This document shows, one piece after another, positions 1 to 11,806 of a DNA stretch of 64,000 bases (position 1 is its first letter; the number at the start of each line of letters is the position of its first letter). The translations under genes were made by a program, and so were the position numbers. Under the pieces are notes generated by a model. It was not told the origin of the DNA. It saw only the letters and a program-made list of their open reading frames with translations, and searched no databases. The stretch lies in assembly GCF_000002865.3 (NCBI RefSeq), contig NW_001865065.1, positions 77,733 through 141,732 of the forward strand, written 5' to 3'. Origin of the DNA: Monosiga brevicollis MX1. Taxonomy: Eukaryota > Opisthokonta > Choanoflagellata > Craspedida > Salpingoecidae.

Positions 1-1390
1 CAGAGATTCAAAAGCAGAAGCAGGGATCCAAAAGCAGAACCAGAGTTTTGGAAGCAGAGTCAGGGAGATCCAAAAGCAGAACCAGGGGCTAAAAGCAGAG
101 CCAGGGGCTAAAAGCAGAGCCAGGGGCTAAAAGCAGAGCCAGGGGCTAAAAGCAGAGCCAGGGGCTAAAAGCAGAGCCAGGGGCTAAAAGCAGAGCCAGG
201 GGCTAAAAGCAGAGCCACGATTTTGAAAGCAGAGTCAGGGGCTAAAAGCAGAAGCAGGGATCCAAAAGCAGAACCAGGGGCTAAAAGCAGAGCCAGGGGC
301 TAAAAGCAGAGCCACGATTTTGAAAGCAGAGTCAGGGGCTAAAAGCAGAAGCAGGGATCCAAAAGCAGAACCAGGGGCTAAAAGCAGAGCCAGGGGCTAA
401 AAGCAGAGCCACGATTTTGAAAGCAGAGTCAGGGGCTAAAAGCAGAAGCAGGGATCCAAAAGCAGAACCAGGGGCTAAAAGCAGAGCCAGGGGCTAAAAG
501 CAGAGCCACGATTTTGAAAGCAGAGTCAGGGGCTAAAAGCAGAAGCAGGGATCCAAAAGCAGAACCAGGGGCTAAAAGCAGAGCCAGGGGCTAAAAGCAG
601 AGCCAGGGGCTAAAAGCAGAGCCAGAGTTTTGGAAGCAGAACCAGGAGGGGCTAAAAGCAGAAGCAGGGATCCAAAAGCAGAACCAGGAGGGGCTAAAAG
701 CAGAGCCACGGTTTTGAAAGCAGAGTCAGGGAGATCCAAAAGCAGAAGCAGGGATCCAAAAGCAGAGTCAGGATTTTAAAAGCAGAGCCAGGGTTCCAAA
801 GCAGAGCCAGGGGCTAAAAGCAGAACCAGGGTTTTGAAAGCAGAGCCAGGGGCTAAAAGCAGAACCAGGAATCCCAAGCAGAGCCAGGAATCCAAAAGCA
901 GAGCAAGGCATCCAGAAGCAGAGCCAGGGTTTTCAAAGCAGAACCAGGGAACCAGGGGTACCAAAGCAGAGCCAGCGTGTTAAAAGCAGAGCCAGCGTTT
1001 TAAAAGCAGAACCAGGGATTCAAAAGCAGAGCAAGGCATCCAGAAGCAGAACAAGGGTTTGAAAAGCAGAGCAAGATGACGTGTCAAAGGCGAGCAAGAT
1101 CATGGGGTGTACACGAACCACAGCGGTTGTTACAGATGGAGCAGAGTGGTTGAAAGCAGAACCAGAGATTGAAAGCAGAACCAGCGATTGAAAGCAGAGC
1201 CAGGGAAAGAGGTACTTTACTAAAAGCAGAGCCAGGGAGAGAGGTAGCTTTGAAAGCAGAGCCAGGGAGAGAGGTAGCTTTGAAAGCAGAGCCAGGGATT
1301 GAAAGCAGAACCAGGGATTGAAAGCAGGATCAGGGAAAGAGGTACATTAAAAGCAGAGCGATTGAAAGCAGAACCAGGGAAAGAGGCACA
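1..1390. repeat. 19-bp minisatellite with 97-bp higher-order unit
   Basis: The stretch is built of variants of a 19-bp unit, CAGGGGCTAAAAGCAGAGC. Variants carry GATTTTGAA, GGGATCCAA or GAACCAGG in place of the spacer. A marker variant (CACGATTTTG) recurs at 216, 313, 410 and 507, exactly 97 bp apart, so five subunits form a higher-order repeat. After about 620 the order becomes irregular, and from about 1070 the units are separated by unrelated sequence. The reading frames through it (Pro-Gly-Ser-Ala-Phe-rich on the minus strand) shift with each 19-bp step and are not taken as coding. The left edge of the array lies outside the window. Confidence 0.95.
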
Positions 1391-1657
1391 TAGGTTTGAC
1401 CAGATTGGCGTATGGACAGGCATGCTGATGTGGGATTGCGGGTGAGAGTGTGAACGTTGATGACTGTGGTTGGTGTGATGGACGTTTGAGTGGCAAATTG
1501 ATTCTATCAACTAGTAGGATGAGATCGCAACCTCCAACATTAACATTGGTGCACTTGGGTCCAGGGCGCGCAGCAACTGGGGAAACTTGCGTGTTTAATC
1601 TGGGACCTGGTTGATCGGGGACCTGACCGGCAGTGGCAAACCGTGGATATGGCTGCT
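1391..1657. other. Spacer between minisatellite and first gene
   Basis: Unique sequence of ordinary composition lying just downstream of the minus-strand gene that ends at 1658. It probably holds that gene's 3' UTR. No RNA gene or other element is seen. Confidence 0.4.
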
Positions 1658-3136
1658 TCATTGCGTATCAATGAAGACGATTCCCGTGTCCATGGGAACA
1701 GCAATCTGGGTTTCAGCAAACAGGACCATCTGCCCCGAGCAAAAGGTGGCATTCAGCGGTAATGCAACGCTGTGGACCACGGTGACTTGCGATGAGGCTC
1801 GGGCAAATTGCACCTGTAGGAGGAACAATTGGGAGCCGGCCACAGCCCGCGCGACCAAAAAGGCGTCGCGACAGCCCGTCTGGTTGCCGGCCAGCATCAT
1901 CAAGGGGCAGCCCGGGACGTAAACAAACTCTTGCTCAGCCACGAGGCCAAAGGTCATGATGTCCAACGGTTGGCCCGAAGTGCGACTAAAGTTGATGGCG
2001 CGCCAGGTGAGGCTGGCAAAAGAAATGAGCAGCAGTGAGTTGGGATCGCCCGTGTGGTTGGTGCTGGCGTTGTGATGAAAGGGCCCCAGGGCCAAGTGAG
2101 AAAGCGCCTGAACGCTTTGGTCCGGGACCGCGAGGTCGTAGGTGCGGGAAACGTTGACGCCGTCGTCATGGAAGCACTGCACGCGTGCTGATAGGACTGG
2201 GTTTTGCTCATTTACAGCCGCAACGCAGCTTAGATGATGGTCCGGAAGCATGGTGGCCAACGAAACAAAGACGGCGCGTGCGTCGTGTAGAGCGGGTGCG
2301 TCCACTTGAGGGAACCCATCTGCGGAGGGCAAGGCGTGTGTGAAGCTCGAGGGTGAACCGCAAGGGATGGACACGTTCCAGGCTTGGATCATCTTGCCAA
2401 CGAGACGGCGGTAGATGTCGATGGCAAAGAGGCGGCAATCTGCCTGCGCCACCGTGCACGAGGCGTTGTCCGGACGAAATTGGGTCGGAAAGACGGCCCG
2501 GAAGCCGCTGACCAGTGCAGACTGGGTGGCCGTATATGTGCCATGGCAGCCATCAACCGTTGCGTTGAGCCACATGGAGCCCAAGGGCACTCCGTTGGTG
2601 AGATAGGTGGCGACGTCACGGTCCGTTGAGGGCAAGACAAAGACGTTGTTGTGTGTGGCGGCCAGGGAGTGCAGGTTGCCCATGTTGGGGGAGATTAGGG
2701 CCGGTGGGCCCAGCGGCTGGCCTGTACTGGCCAAAGCCACTAGGTTAAAGCCGTCCGAGGCAAAGACATTCCCGTTCAGGTCGGCAATGGGCAGGGCGCT
2801 GGTGTTGAAGATGTCTGTCGAGTTCCACAGCGGATGTCCCTCTGGGTCAAAGGCCACAAGTCCAGGCACAGAGCGGTTGTCCCACCCAGGCCCGCCCCGA
2901 GAGCTGGTGCAGACCAGCACGCCGCCGCTGTTAACCACGCAATGGCCTTCTGGATACGGCACCACCCATGGCTTGCGGAGTTGCCAGGTTCTGGTACGCC
3001 CTGTCGCCAGCCCATCGTCGGTGTCGAGACTGAAAGAGCGATACCCATCACACCCATCAAAGCGACAATAGGCGCTGCACCACTCCGAGAGGATCGCACA
3101 TGCCAGCAACCCCACAGTCAGTCCCCGCGTCACCAT
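1658..3136 (-). CDS. Secreted beta-propeller-like (PQQ-type) protein, hypothetical
   Basis: Single-exon frame of 492 residues. The frame is open 50 codons further upstream, but the methionine at 3136 is chosen because it starts a clear signal peptide (MVTRGLTVGLLACAILSEWC) after a charged, unlikely leader. The mature part has repeated patterns such as GGVLVCTS, GLVAFDPEGHPLW and FNLVALASTGQPLG, which resemble blades of PQQ/quinoprotein-like beta-propellers (hydrophobic strand, then Asp-x-x-Gly turn). About ten N-x-S/T sequons and scattered cysteines fit an extracellular or lumenal protein. No catalytic motif, membrane anchor or GPI signal is visible. The propeller call rests on pattern only; any ligand or role is unknown. 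Confidence 0.7.
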   Translation of the reverse strand: MVTRGLTVGLLACAILSEWCSAYCRFDGCDGYRSFSLDTDDGLATGRTRTWQLRKPWVVPYPEGHCVVNSGGVLVCTSSRGGPGWDNRSVPGLVAFDPEGHPLWNSTDIFNTSALPIADLNGNVFASDGFNLVALASTGQPLGPPALISPNMGNLHSLAATHNNVFVLPSTDRDVATYLTNGVPLGSMWLNATVDGCHGTYTATQSALVSGFRAVFPTQFRPDNASCTVAQADCRLFAIDIYRRLVGKMIQAWNVSIPCGSPSSFTHALPSADGFPQVDAPALHDARAVFVSLATMLPDHHLSCVAAVNEQNPVLSARVQCFHDDGVNVSRTYDLAVPDQSVQALSHLALGPFHHNASTNHTGDPNSLLLISFASLTWRAINFSRTSGQPLDIMTFGLVAEQEFVYVPGCPLMMLAGNQTGCRDAFLVARAVAGSQLFLLQVQFARASSQVTVVHSVALPLNATFCSGQMVLFAETQIAVPMDTGIVFIDTQ

Positions 3137-3882
3137 TGTGCAGGCGTTGCGACTTGTCCCTCGCTCTCCCCCCCTTTTTTTTGGATACATCAACACACCG
3201 CCCGTGCCAAGGGAAAGGAATAGTATGTTTAAAGAAGGGGCTGCTATCTCGTGTCGAGCGGGATTCCAGCCAACGCAATATTGCACCAGCCTATCAGTGC
3301 CCCAGCCAGCCAGGCACGAAGGGATTCGTCAGAGCCAGACGCCAACCTGAACGCAAGGCGGTTGCAGCCGGCACAGCACGCGATCGTACCTCCGATCCGT
3401 CGCAATCCAGAAAAAAACAACAAAAAAAAAAACAACGAATGGCTCCAACCAGTCACACACGTAACTGAGGTGAAGCAGAAGAGAGGGAGAGAGAGAGATG
3501 AATTGGTTTGTGAGAGATGGGAGAGAGAGAAAAAAAATGAATTGGTTTGGTTTGAGAAACACAGAGAGAGAGAGAGAGAGAGGGAGTGAGAAATAAGAGT
3601 CGAAATAGAGAGAGAGAACGTACTTTTGGTATTTTGCAATTTGTTAGCAAGTGCGACACCATCATCATCACTTGAACTTCTCTCTGCAAGGTCAGTGGAC
3701 TCGGGCAACGGCAGCGCTGGGATGTGCACTTGGGGCGAGGATTCAGAAGGTGTATGTGTGTGTGTGTGTGTGTGTGTGATGGGGTGGGGTGCGGGTCTGA
3801 AGGGACCGTGAAGGCAGCACGGTGTGGTGACTGACTGGCATCTTGTCATGTGTGTGGCAGCTTGAGGATAGACACCGCCGTC
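3137..3882. repeat. Divergent-promoter region with GA-rich and (GT)n tracts
   Basis: Lies between two divergently transcribed genes, so it must hold both 5' regions. It contains an A-rich stretch (3411-3440), a GA-rich tract (about 3480-3625) and a (GT)n run (about 3751-3778). The long minus-strand open frame across it (3244-3969) is low-complexity Ser/Leu and is not a gene. No core promoter motif could be assigned. Confidence 0.7.
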
Positions 3883-5061
3883 ATGCTGCGAGTGCTGCAG
3901 ACTGCTTCGCGGGCACGGATCGTACCAACCCTCCCTAAAACGCTGGCCCCCCAGCGAAACATCTTTCAAATGTGGCAGGGGTCAGTTGCAGCTTGCGCTT
4001 GTATGCCTCCTCAGCCCTTCGTCTCTCACCCCCGGCTTGCGCTGTGTAGATGGATGCGCGCAGTATGGAACCGCGTGGATAGCAAGCGCTTGGAGCTTGT
4101 GGGCCGTGATCGGTGCGCTGTCTTTGCTGCACGTGTTGTCCACTCTTCCATGATCCTTGCCACCCCTCACTCAATCAGCCCTCGGCAGACTGGCAGCCGA
4201 ATGGTTGCTCAAGCTTGGCGCTGCAGCTCGTCTTGACCTCGGCACTGGGTCTCAGTACGTGCTCGTTGCCAAAGAGTCTGCATGCTTCCTTCCTGAGCAG
4301 ACGCAGTTGTATTTCTCCCTTGCCTTTCCTTTGCTTTTACTACGCACACCTTCAAGCTCACTGGCAAAACATGGCGCCACAATGTAGCTGGCACCGCCAA
4401 TACAATGCCTTGCCTTGGCTTGCTGACACCAACCGCGGCGCAAAGCCACGCAGCACTGCTCGGCTCACGGGGCTTGACGCCACGGGCAGTGAGGTCAATG
4501 ATGCCGGCCTTCAACGTAAGATCTCTTCCTGCCGATCCTGCTGTCTCTGGTCTGCCCGCGTGCGCGCTCACGTTGAGCCTGCACTGTGAGGGCACGCTTT
4601 TCCGCAGACATTGAGAACATGGAATCGCTCGAGCTGGCCGTCTTTCGAGATTGCTCCTACCTTTCCAATTCTGCAAGTCAGGTATGTGACAAGTCGGACG
4701 TCGCCTTTTGCTCTCTCCCCATCAACTTGACAAAATGAATGGCCATGCATTCACCGACATGTTCATTCTCATACTGGCGCTGACATATTCGTCGCCGTGT
4801 TGGTCACTCATCCCTTCTGCGCCCCATTTCACTCGCACTTCTCCGCGTGCACAGTCACTGGCTACCCTGCGCGGGTGCCGCGTGCTCGATCTGACCAACG
4901 TAGCCATCAATGAGGCGCGACTGGTCCAGCTCTGCGAGAACCTACCAAGCCTGGAACGTCTCTACCTGGCACCCCATCAAGGCAAGACCGCCCGCCACCA
5001 TGTTGTGATTCATCAATTGTGCTCTTCCCTTGCCCGCCTGCACTCACGCCGGACCGAATAA
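3883..5061 (+). CDS. DMAC2L: ATP synthase-associated factor B / distal membrane-arm assembly protein 2-like, mitochondrial
   Basis: Six exons join in frame: 3883-3980, 4050-4112, 4189-4254, 4388-4515, 4608-4681, 4855-5061, giving 211 residues, close to the roughly 200 of human DMAC2L (ATP5S). The start begins an Arg-rich, acid-poor presequence (MLRVLQTASRARIVPTL) expected of a matrix protein. The diagnostic region spans exons 1-3: GWMRAVWNRVDSKRLELVGRD, then LAAEWLLKLGAAAR, matching the family's GWLNAVFNKVD...VGPDRAASEWLLRCGA. Exons 4-6 carry the leucine-rich-repeat-like part (LTGLDATGSEVNDAG, ELAVFRDCSYLSN, LERLYL). In animals this small LRR protein couples ATP synthase and/or aids complex I assembly; which applies here cannot be told. 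All introns are GT-AG. Confidence 0.9.
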
Positions 5062-5334
5062 AACGAACTGCACAGCAACCGACACCCTGAGGCAAACGGT
5101 CAAGCCAGCATTACAGATTGAAACACAAGCAAAGGTGGAGACTGGGAGCTAATCCGAGGGCAAGCATAACCGCCTTTGTTGCCATGGAGTTTTCCTTGCT
5201 TGACAAATGCATCCAAGAGTCGTTGCAGGTCCTATGTCAGTGTTCCACCCCCCGGGACAACAGTTTGTGAATAAATCAAAACCAACATCGACGTGACTCA
5301 AAACTACAGCCCTTTGGGTTCTTGAAGGAAAAAA

Positions 5335-8300
5335 TCAAACAAAACAAAACACCAAACAAAACACCGAGCAAGGAGAATAGAAACATGCCACAAGAGCCCA
5401 TGATGGGTTGCTTTTCTTCCCCGCCCCTTCCCTGAAACAATCGAGAATGCTTTCCACTCTCAACTTGTCTGTGGAGAATCAGCACCGCTCATGCCTCAGC
5501 CCCTCACCTTGACGTCGCCATTGAATGCCTGATCACCCTGCATAAACATGCTCAGCATGACATGGATGCTGCACCGGGTTCCAAAAGCATGCACACAAAG
5601 GACTGAGCATCGACGCTGAAACGCCAGCCGAGACCAATACCAAAGCAACCGAAGCAAGAGTTTAGTCAACGGACCGTTCAAGCGGTAGCGAGGCAGCGTT
5701 TCGGAGCATGCCCTCGACAAAACGGAGGACCACGATGGCTTGGGGGGATTCGAGCGGATCGTCTGCGCCATCACCGACAGCTGCCGCCTCTTCATGGGTT
5801 TCGTGATGCCCGTCACCACCTGCGGCTGAACAAGTTGCGAAACACCCACCCCGAGCACCAATCAACAGCCACAAGTCCAACACAAGTCCAAGGTTACGAA
5901 TCAGCATGTCAAAGCGCTGCGTAATGGAGCTCGCTGCACAAGAAGGGCAGCACCGCACACACCGTGATGGTGAGCAAAATGATCTTCATCCAAGAGAAAT
6001 TTGTCTGGTTGGGTTTCCCGCACCAAACCAAGACCGACCCAATACGCAAGCTTGCTGCGGACAACGGGGCCCGTGCACTGGGAGGCACACAAAATAGCGC
6101 CAGGGTAGATTGAGGCGCCACAATCACTCCACAGGCATGTGCAGGGCTGACGACACTTAATCCAGAACATCGTAACGGACCTCGAGCTTTTTAGCTAGAG
6201 CCTGCAAAGACCACTCGGGCTGCTGCTCAAACAGATTGATGATGCAGGCTGCCAATGGGCTGACCACGAGATCCAGCTATAATCCAAACAGGGTTGATCC
6301 CATGAGGTGGACACCCACCCTCCGTCAGACAAACAAGATCTGGTCACATAGGTTGGCAAACAACAGCGACATGGAAATGCCATCAAGCTTTCATTCAGAT
6401 GGAGCTGGTGCACACCTGCTTTCCGCCGGCCTCCAATTGTAATTCCACGGTTCCTTCGTTTGGACGAAGCTGCTCGCGCATGACCAAGCATCATGAGCAG
6501 ACGCGTCGCCAGATGTCCTGCTGCCCAAGCTGCTACGCACCTCGAGGTGACGGCCGGCTTTGAGACGGCTGTAGGACGTCTTGTATTCTTCCAAGTACTG
6601 CTCTAGGCCCTGTAGAGAACAAGACGGAAGGGCAGGATTGAGAAGGGTGTCCACCGGTTGCTCAAAAGGTAGCTCGAGATGCGGGCTAGGGCTGTGTGAT
6701 TGAAGGTTCAAATGGTTTGAATCGTACATCTGGTAGTCGAAAATTGACGGTGCTGGTTTGGAGTCCCGGCCAGTACAAACGAGAGAGGACCAAAACGTTG
6801 ACTTGATCCTTGGATAAGGGAGCGGCTGGAGTTTCCGGCACAGGTTGTTGGCTAAAGCTTTGATGAACGCGGCGAGATTCGTTGACGTCCTTGATCAAGA
6901 TATCACAGTTGACGAGGGCATCTTCGCCAAAGCGAACTTTAAGCGTTTCCAGCAAACGCGTCTCGCTATCAACACGGGCACGGGCAGGGGCACGGGGACG
7001 GGCACGGGCGTGAGTCGTTGGATCTGGGGGCTGGGTGGAGTGACATGCATGATGTGCATGGGTTGAGCCATTTTGCACTGACTCAGTGGTGGCAAAGGAT
7101 CGACTTTCCAGTAGCCTCTTGGCCAAGACGTTGCGATACTGAGATAACAAGGTCTCTGGATCGCCGTAAATGCTGATCAGCAGCTGGATGGGATCATTCT
7201 GTAGGTACAAAAGACGGAATGAACGTAGCCTGGAAAAAGCGACCAGGCGTGGCGCTTGGCTATTGCCATGGCGGCAGTAATTATGGCACACGCCTGGCTC
7301 GATGGACCGACGTTCGAACACGTATGTGTGGTGTGTGTCTGGGGATTTGGGAAGGCAAATAGTCCACCCTCGGACTGCCACCTTACCATGAGCTGCTGGA
7401 CTTGGTCAAGCTTGGACATGGGAGAGACACCGTCCCACGGCTCTGGGAGCCATTGCACAACGGTCTGCTCATCCCGAAGGGCATCTGGTTCGGCAGTATT
7501 TTCATCGGTGATGGCTTCGATGACGTTCTTCACCGTGTCGGTGCGTTTCTGAAGATAGTCACGAATGAGCGGGCCCACTCGGTTCAAGATGCCACCTGAT
7601 GCGTCGAGGAAGCTATGGAAAGGAAGGGCCATGAGGCGATGCTCGGAGCTCAAAGAAATGAAGTAGGTGTGAGTTCTTGGCAGGCACACTCCAGGGACGT
7701 ACTTGAGAACGTGAACAGTTGAAATGTACTGGGAAATGATGTCAGCTGTTTGCGCACCCACGTGCAACAGGCGCTTCTGAATGGCTAAGCCAAGGTGCGG
7801 CCATCATATCAAAAAGTGAGGGTCTGCATGTTCATACATGCAGGAGGGAGAGCGAGTATCAAGGTGGGCATTCAACAACAGACCGGCGGAGAGTTGGTGA
7901 ACCAGCGCGTCGCGCAAATCGCACTGCTCTAGGCAGGTACGAAGGTTGCGGATAGCCGGGATGGAATCTGGGTAGTCGACGATAATGTCAAAGAGCTCAG
8001 CGATACGCTGTCGGCCAAGAACATGGTAGACGTGGCGCTGGATGGAACGGACGTCTAGCAGCAGAGCAGCCAAGTCGAGCCTCGTGACATGAGTGCAGGC
8101 GTGATTCAAGCGGGGTGGGGTCTCGAGTCAGTTCAATGACACACCAAGTGAACAATCCAAGGTGGTTTCAAAATATGGGACGAGGCCTTTGATCAGCTTG
8201 TCAACGTTGGCCAGCACGTTGGTCTCAAAGTCTCCTTTAAAACGGGCAATTCGCCTAATTCAGCCCAGGCGGTGACGCAAACCGATGGTGTCAAGTGGTT

Positions 8301-9582
8301 GGGTGGCTGGGATACGCACGGAAGGAGAGGCGGCATTTCGGGTACGGAAGGAGGGGCGAGAAAATAAGGGTGGCAACGAATGGAGACGGTATCAAGTGAC
8401 CTACGTGGCGACAACAGAGCTAAGGGCTGTGTGCAGAGCGGGCAGCGCGGTTTGCCTCCGGGTGGCAACGGGTAAGGCAGTATAGAGGTGCGACTGCAGG
8501 GCGGCAGTCAGACTAGCTCGTCGTGCAGTATCTAAAAGTAGTTTACGCACAAGCAAGGCGTTGAGCTTTGGGTACAAGATGGTCCGGGAAAAGAGGATGG
8601 CTTGCCATTTGACGCACCATCTGCACCTGAGAGCCGGGGTGGTCCATCATCCCGACTGTCGCCATCGTCATCTTCCTCATCATCATCGTCATCGTCATCG
8701 TCACTGCAGCTTGATGGCGCAAGAGCAGAGAGGCACTGGGCCAGGTCATGGGCGTACAGACGCGTCAAAAGGTCATGTTTGCGTTGGAGGGTCACCGTGT
8801 CCAGAGTTGTCTCGAGTGCCTGCATCAAGGCCGACTGGAGCTGGTGTCTGAGGCCCCAGATCCACAAGATGATGGGGGTGAGGCGAGGGCATACAGGAAA
8901 AGAAGAAGAAGAAGAGGAAGAAGAAGAGACAGAGGTGTATGAAATCCCGACTGTACGGCTGTACGGGCTGAATCGCACAAGGGAGGCGGGATGAGATGGC
9001 TGACCGAGTGTCGAGGTTGGTGAGGGCCCCGGCCAAGCTCTGGGCAAAGGTGTGCCACGCGTGTAGTTGTTGCAAAAAAGCGTCAAAAGGCGGCAGGGCT
9101 GCGGCGACGTTGGTGGGGTCTGCATGCAGCAAGTTTTGTATTTGCACGGCTGTCGCATGGTGGAGCAAGGCCATTTGCATCTTGTCTGAAGGCAGTCAGG
9201 CACGATCGGCCAAACCGGGATGAGCCAGGCGTGGCTGCAGGCATGGTCAATTTGAATGGAGGACCGGACGGGGGCCGAGAAAGGGACAATCCTTACAGGC
9301 AATGAGGCGAATGACGTGTATCATCTGGGTCGCAGGCCAAGGATCCAAGAGCTGGGCCAACTTCAGGGCCCAGGTCTCGATTACAGTGGCGTCTACATGG
9401 GCGGTCGGTTTCCGGCGGTGGTGAGGAACTGAGCAACAACAGGCCAACCACACAAGACCCAAGCAGATCTTGGCCGTTTCGTCCTCCCAACACCCGCACC
9501 CGCACCAACCTTCATTGGATGAGACGGGGGTGACGGCAGCTGTGAGGGCCTGCGCCACCTCCTGCCAACCCGCCGCCATCAT
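5335..9582 (-). CDS. APC2: Anaphase-promoting complex subunit 2 (cullin-like)
   Basis: A minus-strand gene of about a dozen exons starting at 9582. Segments follow the order of APC2. The cullin-repeat part includes RHVYHVLGRQRIAELFDIIV (near 8030) and ADIISQYISTVHVL (near 7740). A linker carries RDYLQKRTDTVKNVIEAITD (near 7540). The cullin-homology part has LLISIYGDPETLLSQYRNVL (near 7170) and RFGEDALVNCDILIKDVNES (near 6930). The lower region has SPLAACIINLFEQQPEWSLQ (near 6230) and KLAYWVGLGLVRE (near 6035). The C-terminal winged helix has VLRFVEGMLRNAASLPLER joined to IHVMLSMFMQGDQAF (5500-5735). APC2 pairs with the RING subunit APC11 as the catalytic core of the APC/C, which ubiquitylates cyclins and securin. 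An Asp/Glu tract near 8660-8705 and a (GAA)n run at 8897-8930 lie within the gene. Exon edges and the last exon (stop near 5335) are approximate. Confidence 0.85.
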
Positions 9583-9990
9583 GTGAATTTAAAAAAAAAA
9601 ATTAAAAAAGAGGAAAAGTTAAAAAAAAAATACATGACGTAAGAAAAAAATTCACACGAGAAAGTGTAATCTTCATTACACCATTTGAAATACAAATTGC
9701 AGCATCACAAATGCCTAAAAATAGGGTGAATGTGTTCACTCAATTTTTATTTCCCGTTGTAACCATGATAAGCAATACCTTACTATCGAAAGTTGATTCG
9801 GCTTTGTTCGGACTGCCTTGGGTGTGTGTGCTTGTTGTTCTGCTTTTGTTCAACCTTGAGTGTGTGTGTGCTTGTATCGTCTTGGTGTGTTCCGAGGACG
9901 CGATCGGTTCGGCGTCATTTTCTTCTTCGTTATCTCGTTCTTCGATTAGGCTCGGTTTGGCAGCCCACCTACAAGCAGGCAAAAGGCAAG
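9583..9990. other. AT-rich divergent intergenic region
   Basis: Sits between the start of APC2 and the start of the Deltex gene. Positions 9590-9660 are strongly A/T-rich (poly-A runs with short T runs), then the sequence becomes T- and GT-rich toward the Deltex start. It must hold both promoters, but no specific element can be named. Confidence 0.5.
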
Positions 9991-11806
9991 ATGCAGGGTC
10001 AATCATCGAGCGGCAACAACAATGCAGCGGTTCCGGCCGCTGTTGTGTCGTGGGAGTACCTTGACATGACGTGGATCACGTATGACCACGCGACGCAGCG
10101 TCAGATTGAGGATGCCTATCTTCAGTACACGAATGGCACTTTATCGCACGGCAAGTGCGACCTGACCCATGGCAGCTTTTTTGCCGGCCAACCGAACACT
10201 TACGAAGTTATCTTCATGACGATGGAGCAAAGGAACAAATCGACCAACAATCGGCGCGCCGTTCGTCGCTTGATTCGCCCCAGCACCAGTGCCAACCTCA
10301 CACACGAAATGTGGGAGCTCACGGACAATCACCAGTACCAGTACGAGGACAAGGGGAACTGGTTCAACTTTGATCCCTGGGCCAACCTGCAGCTCTATCA
10401 CACGCCAACCAACGTGGTGATTCTCAACAGCGGCGACTACGAGTTTTTGTTTCCCCGCCACCGCGTTGACAAGGCGCACGGCACCCAATTCACCACCTTC
10501 AGCAGTGAGCAACGCAGAATCCGCCTGGTCCGCATGCAAATTCCGTCGCCGCAAGCAGACGACGTTCCCACGGCGGCCCTCAAAGGCCTGGGCCTTGGTG
10601 CCACAGGGGCCGCAGGGGCCCCAACCACGGCCTCAACCACGGCCACGGGCATAGCAGCGACTGCTGCCTCTGCTCCGCCGGACATTGAGGAAGCTGACAG
10701 TGGTGGTGGTGGTGGTCGGGTCAGAGAGATTTTAAGCAAGGACCCACGCTCCGCTTGCCCCACCTGGAGGGCGCAGACGACCCACATCTTGAAAAGCCTT
10801 GCAGAAATACCTTTTGATCCTGTGTCCCAAGCCACTCTTGACGCTTGCCACCAAGGCGACCAATGCTGCATTTGTCTGGAATTCTTTTCGGAAGCAGGCG
10901 CGAGCCATCGGGAGCCTTGCCCCGGTGACCCGACGGATGGGTCAGAAATGGACACCACCGACCTCAATGACGAGGAGTATTATTCATCGGTGTCATCGCA
11001 CCCAGAAATAGTGCTGCGCTTTCCCTGCTCACACCTTTTCCATGGCAACTGCGTTTTGCCAGGCATCAAGAACCAGTCGTTCCGTTGCTACGTGTGCAGT
11101 GCCGTCCACGGCAAGCCTCTGACCGGCAACCAGCCCCCTGGAGAAATGCGAGTGCACCTTTCGCAGCAACCTCTCCCAGGCTTTGACTCGGTTGGCCACT
11201 ACATTATCGACTACGAGTTTCCCCCTGGCCTTCAGGTATGGTTCTTGTTGCTTCCCTCCCTTCTTTCCGGGTCTCAATATGTCTGATACCCTGCAACCAC
11301 ACCCCCCTTGCTTTGTCACATACCCATGAGATGCTGATTGCACGCATGTTTTGTATGCAACGGTCGACGCTAGGGTCCCGAGCATCCCACGCCGGGTGCC
11401 TACTTCAATGGCGATCGAAGGCGCGCATACCTGCCAGCCACAGACAAGGGTCTCGAGACTCTCAAGCGCTTGAAGGTAAGCCCTTCTTGTGTATCTGAGC
11501 CTGACTGGTAGCCCTGTGGCACACCACAGAATGGCACAACACCACGGCACAAGGCCTGCAATTCTCTCACGCACGCACGCACGCACGCACGTGGCACAAA
11601 TTGTGGTTGCTGTTGCGTAGACGGCCTTCGAACGGCGCCTGACCTTCACCATTGGCTTGTCTCTGACACTGGGCCCGAGAGCTGGAGAGCGTATCATTTG
11701 GAACGGCATCCATCACAAAACAAGCCTTTCCGGCGGTGCCTTTGGGTTTCCAGATCCGACCTACTTTGAGCGCGTCGACGAGGAGCTGCGTGCTTTTGGC
11801 ATTTAA
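9991..11806 (+). CDS. DTX: Deltex-family E3 ubiquitin ligase (WWE-WWE-RING-DTC)
   Basis: Three exons (9991-11235, 11374-11475, 11621-11806) give 510 residues. The start at 9991 is chosen because codons upstream look like UTR. Order: two WWE domains (about residues 17-100, starting SWEYLDMTWITYDHATQ, and about 105-185, HEMWELTDNHQYQYEDKGNW); a Gly/Ala/Thr-rich linker; a RING finger from residue 292 (CCICLEFF ... FPCSHLFHGNCV ... CYVC) with an acidic insertion of about 40 residues between its first Cys pairs; and the Deltex C-terminal domain (GNQPPGEMRV, LPGFDSVGHYIIDYEFPPGLQ across intron 1, GAYFNGDRRRAYLPAT, FERRLTFTIGLSL, IIWNGIHHKTSLSGG). This is the DTX1/2/4 layout, which in animals regulates Notch through WWE binding of its ankyrin repeats and ubiquitylates via RING-DTC. 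What it binds here is unknown. Confidence 0.93.

Noticed and set aside
1-1390. Repeat-spacer array resembling CRISPR
   Set aside because: Units abut without unique spacers, and the surrounding DNA is intron-rich eukaryotic sequence.
776-1661. Minus-strand frames rich in Pro-Gly-Ser-Ala-Phe and Trp-Leu-Cys-Phe over the minisatellite
   Set aside because: The frames are created by the 19-bp repeat, which shifts frame each unit; no start context, no domain, no splice logic.
3244-3969. 241-codon minus-strand frame
   Set aside because: Low-complexity Ser/Leu from the GA tract and poly-A; overlaps the first exon of a well-supported plus-strand gene.
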